A stretch of DNA of 19,905 nt from an uncultured Bacillota bacterium (lineage in GTDB: Bacteria; Bacillota; Clostridia; Christensenellales; QAND01), in the NCBI GenBank assembly GCA_905208455.1, contig CAJLPK010000022.1:1-19905 (forward strand). The letters run 5' to 3'. Below, one piece after another: positions 14,510 through 19,905 of this stretch. Below the pieces are notes generated by a model, which had not been told where the DNA came from, searched no databases, and was given only the letters and a program-made list of their open reading frames with translations. Both the position numbers and the translations under genes were made by a program. How positions within the stretch are numbered: position 1 is the stretch's first letter; each line of letters opens with the position of its first letter.

Positions 14510-15333
14510 AACGCAGCCGTTATGCTTTGCCGTATCAGGTCTGGATGGCGCTGTTCATCCTTGTGCCTATCTTTATCGTGCTGTACTATGCCTGCACCAC
14601 CTCCGACGGCGCGTCTGTTTCCTTTTCTCTGGAAAACCTGGCGCAGGTCTTTTCCCCTACCTACCTGACGGTTCTGGTCCGCAGCCTGTGGATCGCGCTG
14701 GTCGCCACCCTGATCTGCCTTTTGATCGGCTATCCCGTGGCCAGCATCCTGGCTTCGCGGCACTTTAAGCGCAGCAGCCTGATGCTGATGCTCATCATCA
14801 TCCCCATGTGGATGAATTTTTTGCTGCGCACTTATGCCTGGATCAACCTGCTGGATACCAACGGCCTGATTGCAAAGCTGCTGGGCCTGGTAGGGCTGGG
14901 CAACGTATCGCTGTTATACAATACCACCGCCGTCATCATCGGCCTGGTATACAATTTCCTGCCGTTTATGGTTCTCCCAATCTACACCATCCTGTCCAAA
15001 ATGCAGCCGCAGCTCATTGAAGCCGCCGAGGACTTGGGGGCCAATTCCTTCCAGGTATTCCGCAAGGTAAAGCTGCCGCTGAGCATGCCCGGCATCGTTT
15101 CCGGCATCACGATGGTGTTTATCCCCGCCACCACCACCTTCGCCGTTTCCCGGCTTTTGGGCGGCGGCCAGGTCATGATGTACGGCGAGCTCATCGAAAA
15201 CCAGTTCCTCTTTACGCGCAACTGGCATTTCGGCGCGGCGCTGTCGCTGGTGATGATGGTGCTGGTGCTCATCAGCATGTGGCTGTTCCGCCGGCATGAC
15301 GGCACCTCAGCGGAAGGAGGGCTGCTGCTATGA
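14506..15333 (+). CDS. potB: Spermidine/putrescine ABC transporter permease
   Basis: One of the two membrane subunits of the polyamine importer, 275 residues with about six helices: 11-30, 54-82, 90-115, 139-163, 195-218 and 243-261. The cytoplasmic EAA loop that docks on PotA is at 172-191, reading EAAEDLGANSFQVFRKVKLP. The start codon lies inside the potA stop (ATGA), and the stop overlaps the potC start in the same way, so the subunits are translationally coupled and made in equal amounts. Polyamine specificity rests on the complete potABCD context and on PotD. Confidence 0.95.
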
Positions 15334-16127
15334 TGCAGGCGATGAAGCATAAAAAGCTGAAATATGCCTACCTCGGCCTGGTGCTTTTGTTCCTGTATGT
15401 GCCGATCTTAACGCTCATCGTGTTTTCCTTCAACGCCAACCGCACGATGGGGCGCTGGGGCGGCTTTTCCCTGAAATGGTATTCTGAGCTTTTCCAGGAC
15501 AGCGTCATCATGGATGCGCTGTGGGTCACGATCTCCGTGGCTGTCATCGCCGCGCTGTGTGCCACCATCATCGGCACGCTGGCTGCCATCGGCATCGACG
15601 GGATGAAAAAAAAGCACCAGCGCTTGATGGAAAGCATCACCTATGTGCCGATCCTAAGCTCGGAAATCGTCATGGGCATTTCCCTGATGCTGCTGTTCCT
15701 GTTTTTGGGGCTGCGTCTAGGGTATGGCACGATGCTTTTGGCGCATATCACCTTTAACCTGCCGTATGTCATCTTCAGCGTGCTGCCCAAGCTAAGGCAG
15801 CTCAACCCCGCCCACTATGAGGCCGCGCTGGATCTCGGCGCCAAGCCCGGCTATGCGCTGCGCAAAATCGTGCTGCCGCAGATTTTGCCAGGCATCCTTA
15901 CCGGCTTTATCTTTGCCTTTACCCTGTCCATCGACGATTTTGTCATCAGCTATTTTACCTCGCAGGACGTGAGCAACCTTTCCATGACCATCTATTCCAT
16001 GGCAAGGCGCGGCCTGTCCCCCAAAATCAACGCGCTGAGCACCATCATGTTTGTCAGCGTCATGATATTGCTGGTCATCATCAATGTTCGTTCCAGCAGG
16101 CAAAACAGAAAGGAGAAAAACGCATGA
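15330..16127 (+). CDS. potC: Spermidine/putrescine ABC transporter permease
   Basis: The second membrane subunit, 265 residues, with helices at about 12-34, 63-89, 104-127, 132-152, 186-209 and 236-252. The EAA loop at 164-183 reads EAALDLGAKPGYALRKIVLP. The short basic C-terminus (SSRQNRKEKNA) is cytoplasmic. Two ATG codons are adjacent (15330 and 15333); the first overlaps the potB stop and is preceded by GGAAGGAGG, so it is preferred. The segment IDDFVISYFTS (201-211) is typical of PotC proteins. The stop overlaps the potD ATG by 4 bases. Confidence 0.95.
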   Translation: MMQAMKHKKLKYAYLGLVLLFLYVPILTLIVFSFNANRTMGRWGGFSLKWYSELFQDSVIMDALWVTISVAVIAALCATIIGTLAAIGIDGMKKKHQRLMESITYVPILSSEIVMGISLMLLFLFLGLRLGYGTMLLAHITFNLPYVIFSVLPKLRQLNPAHYEAALDLGAKPGYALRKIVLPQILPGILTGFIFAFTLSIDDFVISYFTSQDVSNLSMTIYSMARRGLSPKINALSTIMFVSVMILLVIINVRSSRQNRKEKNA

Positions 16128-17173
16128 AAAAACTATGGAAGGTCTGCACCCTGGCACTTTCGTTTCTCATGCTGTTTGCCGTCGCGGGCTGCGGCGGGCC
16201 AAGCAGCGACCAGGTCACGCTCCGCATCTATAACTGGGGCGACTACATTGACGAGGATGTGCTGGCGCAGTTCGAGGAGGAAAACCCGGATATCCATGTG
16301 GTATACGATACCTTTGATTCCAACGAATCCATGCTGGCCAAAATGGACGGCGGCGTACAGTATGATGTGCTGATCCCCTCGGACTATATGATCGAAAAGC
16401 TCATCCAGGAGGACCGCCTGGCAGAATTGGACCTGTCCCAGATCCCCAACTATGCCAACATCGACGACAGCTTCAAAAACCTGGCCTATGACCCGGACAA
16501 CAAATACTCCGTGCCCTACACCTGGGGTACACTGGGCATCATGTACAACACCACGATGGTAGATGAAACGGTGGATTCCTGGGACATCCTCTGGGATGAA
16601 AAATATAAGGGCAGCATCATCATGTATGACAGCTCGCGCGATTCCATGGCCGTGGCGCTGAGAAAGCTGGGCTATTCCGTCAATACCAAAAACGACGCGG
16701 AAATCGAAGCGGCTGCCGAGGCGCTGACCAGCCAAAAGCCGCTGGTCAAGGCGTATATGACGGATGCCATCAAGCAGGCCATGGTCGGCGGCTCGGCGGC
16801 GCTGTCCGTCGTCTACTCCGGCGATGCCATGCTGTGTATGGAGGAAAACCCGGACCTGGCGTATGTCGTGCCCAAGGAAGGCAGCAATATGTGGTTTGAC
16901 AGCATCGTCGTTACCAAGGACTGCCAAAACATGGAGGCTGCCTACCGCTTCATCAACTTCCTCTGCGAACCTGAAATCGCAGCGAAAAATTCTGAATACA
17001 TCGGCTATTCCACGCCCAATAAGGAGGCTCTGGCGCTGATGGATGAGGAAATGAAGGCAGACCCGGCTTATAACCCGCCGGCGGAGGTCGTAGAAAAATG
17101 TGAAGTATACCTGGATCTCGGCGACAAGACCGACCTGTACAACCAGCTATGGGAAAAGGTAAAGGTCAACTAA
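16124..17173 (+). CDS. potD: Polyamine-binding lipoprotein of the Pot transporter
   Basis: The substrate-binding subunit that captures spermidine or putrescine outside the membrane and hands it to PotBC. The 349-residue precursor has a signal peptide with lipobox AVAGC, C23 being the lipid-modified residue. The mature part is a two-lobe binding protein: LRIYNWGDYI (33-42) with the aromatic W38, IPSDYMIEKL (84-93), the hinge region WDILWDEKYKG (153-163) and NMWFDSIVV with W257 and D259, matching the tryptophan and aspartate that hold the polyamine in E. coli PotD. AGAAAGGAG lies about 8 bases before the start. Which polyamine is preferred cannot be told from sequence. Last gene of the operon, followed by a terminator. 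Confidence 0.96.
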   Translation: MKKLWKVCTLALSFLMLFAVAGCGGPSSDQVTLRIYNWGDYIDEDVLAQFEEENPDIHVVYDTFDSNESMLAKMDGGVQYDVLIPSDYMIEKLIQEDRLAELDLSQIPNYANIDDSFKNLAYDPDNKYSVPYTWGTLGIMYNTTMVDETVDSWDILWDEKYKGSIIMYDSSRDSMAVALRKLGYSVNTKNDAEIEAAAEALTSQKPLVKAYMTDAIKQAMVGGSAALSVVYSGDAMLCMEENPDLAYVVPKEGSNMWFDSIVVTKDCQNMEAAYRFINFLCEPEIAAKNSEYIGYSTPNKEALALMDEEMKADPAYNPPAEVVEKCEVYLDLGDKTDLYNQLWEKVKVN

Positions 17174-17191
17174 GCGTCAAAACCCCGGCTG

Positions 17192-17223
17192 ATAAAGCGG
17201 AAGGCTCAGGCTTTCCGCTTTAT
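17192..17223 (+). terminator. Terminator of the potABCD operon
   Basis: ATAAAGCGGAA (17192-17202) pairs with TTCCGCTTTAT (17213-17223) in an 11 bp stem with a 10-base loop, 18 bases after the potD stop. The T-rich end is TTTATTGATTTG, moderately strong. Confidence 0.85.
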
Positions 17224-17240
17224 TGATTTGCATGATCCCG

Positions 17241-17268
17241 TTGTATTTTCCCTTTTCAAGGATATACT
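17241..17268 (+). promoter_or_regulatory. Promoter of the amidohydrolase gene
   Basis: TTGTAT (17241-17246) and TATACT (17263-17268) are separated by 16 bases, 40 bases before the start codon. It makes the gene separate from the pot operon. Confidence 0.65.
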
Positions 17269-17307
17269 GTATATAACCCAACCGAATCTGCAAAGGAGCA
17301 TGAATCC

Positions 17308-18888
17308 ATGAAAACAGCCTATTACAACGGCTCCGTACTCACCATGCAAAACAGGCGCTGTACCCAAGCTCTTTTAGAGGAAAACGGCCGTATCGTAGCT
17401 GTAGGCAGCAGCGACGAGATCCTCTCCCGGGCCGATACCGCCATTGACCTAAAGGGCTGCTGCCTGCTGCCCGGCTTTATCGATTCGCACAGCCACATCA
17501 CCCAGCTGGCAACCACGCTGGACCTTGTGCCGCTTGGCAGCTGTACCTCCAACGAAGCACTGGCACAGGCCCTGCGCCGTGCTCTGCCCCAAACAAAACC
17601 CGGCGCTTGGCTCATCGGCTTTGGCTACGACAACAATAATCTGCCCGGCAAACAGCACCCGGATAAGCATTTGCTGGATGCAGTATCCGATACCGTGCCC
17701 ATCCTCATCTCTCATGCTTCCGGGCATATGGGGTGCGTCAACAGCGCGGCCTTGGCTGCCATGGGCATTACCGCCCAGACCCCCGATCCCGAGGGCGGCC
17801 GCATTGGTCGGCTGGAGGGGAGCAGCGAGCCCAACGGCTATTTGGAGGAAAACGCCTTCATCCATCTGGCGCAAGGCGCCGCCGCGCCGTCGGCAGAACA
17901 GCTCTTTGCCGCCATGCACAAAGCCCAGCAGGTCTATGCCTCCCATGGCATCACCACCGTGCAGGATGGGCTGACCAAGCAAAATGAATTTGCCCTTTTG
18001 GAGGCGCTGGCTCAGAAAAAGGCTCTCTTTTTAGACATCGTCGCCTATGCGGATATGAAAGAGCATGCCTCTTTGCTGGCAGCGCATCCACAGTACACCG
18101 AGCAATATCAAAACCATCTCAGGCTTGGCGGCTATAAAATCTTTTTGGATGGCTCTCCCCAGGGGCGCACTGCCTGGCTCAGCCGCCCCTACGAAAATGC
18201 CAAAAACGGCGATTGCGGCTATCCCATCTATAACGATGAGCAGGTGCTTGCCTTTTGTGAAAAAGCGATTCAGGAAGGCCGTCAGCTTTTGGCGCACTGC
18301 AACGGCGACGCGGCGGCCCAGCAATACATAGACGCTTACGCCCAGGCCCTGCACCGTCATCCGGGCGCAGCCCGCGACCTGCGGCCCGTGATGATCCATG
18401 CGCAGACCCTGCGCCGCGACCAGCTGCCTGCCCTCAAGCGTTTGGGTATGATCCCTTCGTTTTTTCTCGCGCATGTCTATCATTGGGGCGAAACGCATGT
18501 GGAAAATCTGGGACTCTCCCGCGCCGAATCCATCAGCCCCGCCAAAAGCGCGGCGCGCCTTGGCATCCCTTATACCCTTCACCAGGATACCCCTGTCATT
18601 GCGCCAGACATGCTGGAAACGCTTTGGTGTGCGGTCAACAGGCAGACCAAGCAAGGCCGTATTCTAGGCCCTAAAGAGCGTCTAGACCCCTACCAGGCCC
18701 TTTGCGGCGTCACCTGCCATGCCGCTTACCAATACTTTGAAGAGCACGATAAAGGCGCCTTGGCGCCCGGCATGCGCGCCGACCTTGTTATTTTGGACCG
18801 CGATCCCTGCCAGGTGCCGCCAGAAGAGCTGCGCCAGCTTCAGGTTCTCTGCACCATCAAGGACGGCACACCTGTTTTCCAGGCATAA
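17308..18888 (+). CDS. YtcJ-like amidohydrolase (amidohydrolase family 3)
   Basis: A 526-residue cytosolic metal-dependent hydrolase of the YtcJ/NfdA/AepA group, whose few studied members hydrolyse N-substituted amides or formamides. The start and end form the small beta-sandwich of the superfamily (AYYNGSVLTM at 4-13; the GALAPGMRADLVILDRDP stretch near the end). The barrel carries metal ligands H61 and H63 in DSHSH, H136 in the HASGHMGCVN stretch, H330 in LLAHCNGDAA, H364 in VMIHAQ and D427 in HQDTPV. The length is typical. AAAGGAG lies 9 bases upstream. It has its own promoter and terminator, directly after potD. The natural substrate is unknown; an N-acylated amine would fit the neighbourhood but that is speculation. 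Confidence 0.9.
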   Translation: MKTAYYNGSVLTMQNRRCTQALLEENGRIVAVGSSDEILSRADTAIDLKGCCLLPGFIDSHSHITQLATTLDLVPLGSCTSNEALAQALRRALPQTKPGAWLIGFGYDNNNLPGKQHPDKHLLDAVSDTVPILISHASGHMGCVNSAALAAMGITAQTPDPEGGRIGRLEGSSEPNGYLEENAFIHLAQGAAAPSAEQLFAAMHKAQQVYASHGITTVQDGLTKQNEFALLEALAQKKALFLDIVAYADMKEHASLLAAHPQYTEQYQNHLRLGGYKIFLDGSPQGRTAWLSRPYENAKNGDCGYPIYNDEQVLAFCEKAIQEGRQLLAHCNGDAAAQQYIDAYAQALHRHPGAARDLRPVMIHAQTLRRDQLPALKRLGMIPSFFLAHVYHWGETHVENLGLSRAESISPAKSAARLGIPYTLHQDTPVIAPDMLETLWCAVNRQTKQGRILGPKERLDPYQALCGVTCHAAYQYFEEHDKGALAPGMRADLVILDRDPCQVPPEELRQLQVLCTIKDGTPVFQA

Positions 18889-18902
18889 AAGCAGCATTAA
18901 CC

Positions 18903-18933
18903 AAAGGCCCTGTCTTTCGGCAGGGCCTTTTTT
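18903..18933 (+). terminator. Terminator of the amidohydrolase gene
   Basis: AAAGGCCCTG (18903-18912) and CAGGGCCTTT (18921-18930) form a 10 bp stem with an 8-base loop followed by a run of T, 14 bases after the stop codon. Confidence 0.93.
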
Positions 18934-19034
18934 ATGCTTTGCTGTCCACCGCCAAAGCTTGCTTTTTTCCTATGTTTTTCCTGCTATCCTATATCAGCCT
19001 TCCTCTTCTCCCTTTATTCTTTTTTAATATCCTC

Positions 19035-19063
19035 TTGACAAGCCTGCAAAAATACGGTATCCT
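19035..19063 (+). promoter_or_regulatory. Promoter of the MATE efflux gene
   Basis: A perfect TTGACA (19035-19040) lies 17 bases before TATCCT (19058-19063), about 48 bases before the start codon. The preceding 100 bases are pyrimidine-rich with no other feature. Confidence 0.8.
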
Positions 19064-19110
19064 CTATCAGTACGATTTCGGACTAATAGAGTTTCATTGG
19101 AGGTTTTATT

Positions 19111-19905
19111 GTGGATCGCAAGCCGATCGAAAAACAGTTTCTAAAGTACGTCATTCCGTCTATGTTCACCATGCTGCTTACCGGCTTCTACACCATCGTC
19201 GATGGTTTTTTTATTGGCCGTGCCATCGGGGACGTAGGCCTGGCCGCCATCAACATTGCCTGGCCCATCACCGCTGTATTGCTCGCTATGGGCACCGGCA
19301 TCGGCACCGGCGGCTCCGTCATCATGTCTACCCGCCGCGGGGAGGGCGATTATCCCTCTGCCTGCAAGGCCAAGGGCAATACCGTTGTGCTGCTCGTCAT
19401 CGCCAGCGTACTGATGACGGCGTTTTTCATGGTTTTGCATGAGCCTATTTTGCGCGTGCTGGGCGCGGAGGGCGCCGTGCATACAGCCGCCTCGGAATAC
19501 GTGATGATCATCATTGCGGGGTGCACGCTGCAAATCTTCGGCACAGGCCTTACCCCGCTTTTGCGCAATTCCCGCAAGACCATCGCGGCCATGGTCATCA
19601 TGGTGACGGGCCTTATCACCAACATCGTATTGGACTGGTACTTCATCATGCCGCTTCAAATGGGCATGGCGGGCGCGGCGCTCGCCACCATCACAGCCCA
19701 AGGGATCGTCGCCGTGCTCAGCCTGATCGTGCTTGCCTGTGAAAAAGACCGCCGCCTGCACTTCAAGCCCCAGCATTTCAAATTGGAGAAAAAGCTGTGC
19801 GGCCGGATCCTGCATACCGGCATTTCCCCGTTTGGCCTGTCGCTTTCGCCTTCCATCATCCTGATTTTCAACAACTGGCAATGTCTTGCCTATGGCGGCG
19901 AAGCG
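19111..19905 (+). CDS. MATE family efflux transporter, 3' end beyond the window
   Basis: Proteins of this family export drugs and metabolites in exchange for Na+ or H+. The first 265 codons are present and open to the last base. Translation starts at GTG (19111), fixed by TTGGAGG with a 7-base spacer and by the family-like beginning VDRKPIEKQFLKYVIPSM. Hydrophobic helices follow at about 13-32, 45-70, 92-112, 130-150, 160-180 and 187-210, with VDGFFIGRAIG (30-40) and the LAAINIAWP stretch (44-52), both typical of MepA-like MATE proteins. About 185 residues, the second six-helix bundle, should lie beyond the window. Substrate is unknown. It has its own promoter and is not linked to the amidohydrolase. 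Confidence 0.93.
   Translation, partial: MDRKPIEKQFLKYVIPSMFTMLLTGFYTIVDGFFIGRAIGDVGLAAINIAWPITAVLLAMGTGIGTGGSVIMSTRRGEGDYPSACKAKGNTVVLLVIASVLMTAFFMVLHEPILRVLGAEGAVHTAASEYVMIIIAGCTLQIFGTGLTPLLRNSRKTIAAMVIMVTGLITNIVLDWYFIMPLQMGMAGAALATITAQGIVAVLSLIVLACEKDRRLHFKPQHFKLEKKLCGRILHTGISPFGLSLSPSIILIFNNWQCLAYGGEA

Noticed and set aside
16133..16927. Minus-strand frame of 264 codons opposite potD
   Set aside because: Antisense to a clear binding-protein gene, with no ribosome binding site or family features.

Overview
The window reads as a chromosomal stretch of a Gram-positive, probably clostridial (Bacillota) bacterium. The grounds are AGGAGG-type ribosome binding sites, housekeeping promoters of the TTGACA/TATAAT kind with 16-18 bp spacers, lipobox lipoproteins, a tRNA gene with encoded CCA, ATGA-coupled operon genes and the relatedness of the proteins. 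Base composition looks mid-50s % G+C by eye. The family or genus cannot be fixed from sequence alone. No phage, transposon, CRISPR array or obvious island boundary is visible, and most of the window is ordinary metabolic and transport gene content.

Layout. 1-1283 (minus strand): a stand-alone ribosomal protein S4 gene (rpsD) with its own consensus promoter and a structured leader, an unidentified reading frame directly downstream of it running off the window edge, and a single tRNA-Arg(CCG) gene with promoter and terminator. 1398-4108 (plus): a PMCA-type calcium P-type ATPase with terminator. 4084-6624 (minus): a GH32 sucrose/fructan hydrolase, an aldo/keto reductase and a small MmcQ/YjbR protein in one direction. 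6653-7821 (plus): a divergently transcribed GpsA-like glycerol-3-phosphate dehydrogenase with terminator. 8101-9273 (minus): glyceraldehyde-3-phosphate dehydrogenase (gap) with terminator and two operator-like sites around its promoter. 9288-12678 (minus): a lipoprotein of unknown function followed by two tandem M29 aminopeptidases. 12726-17223 (plus): an XRE-cupin regulator and potABCD, a complete polyamine ABC importer operon with a candidate autoregulatory operator and a terminator. 17241-18933 (plus): a YtcJ-like amidohydrolase with its own promoter and terminator. 19035-19905 (plus): a promoter and the first 265 codons of a MATE-family efflux protein cut by the window end.

How the genes fit together. 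The best-defined functional unit is the regulator-potABCD operon: ATPase, two permeases and a lipid-anchored binding protein overlap by 4 bases at each junction after potA, and the regulator resembles PuuR-type polyamine sensors. Central carbon genes (GH32, GpsA-like enzyme, gap) sit near each other but are separately promoted. The aminopeptidase pair and the lipoprotein are co-directional and may be co-transcribed.

The most interesting non-coding signals are the twin GAACATG/TGTTAGG sites bracketing the gap promoter, the perfect palindrome in the regulator-pot leader, the two stem-loops in the rpsD leader, and a recurring habit of placing a short perfect hairpin between promoter and ribosome binding site. 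I found nothing that I would confidently call a new biological system.
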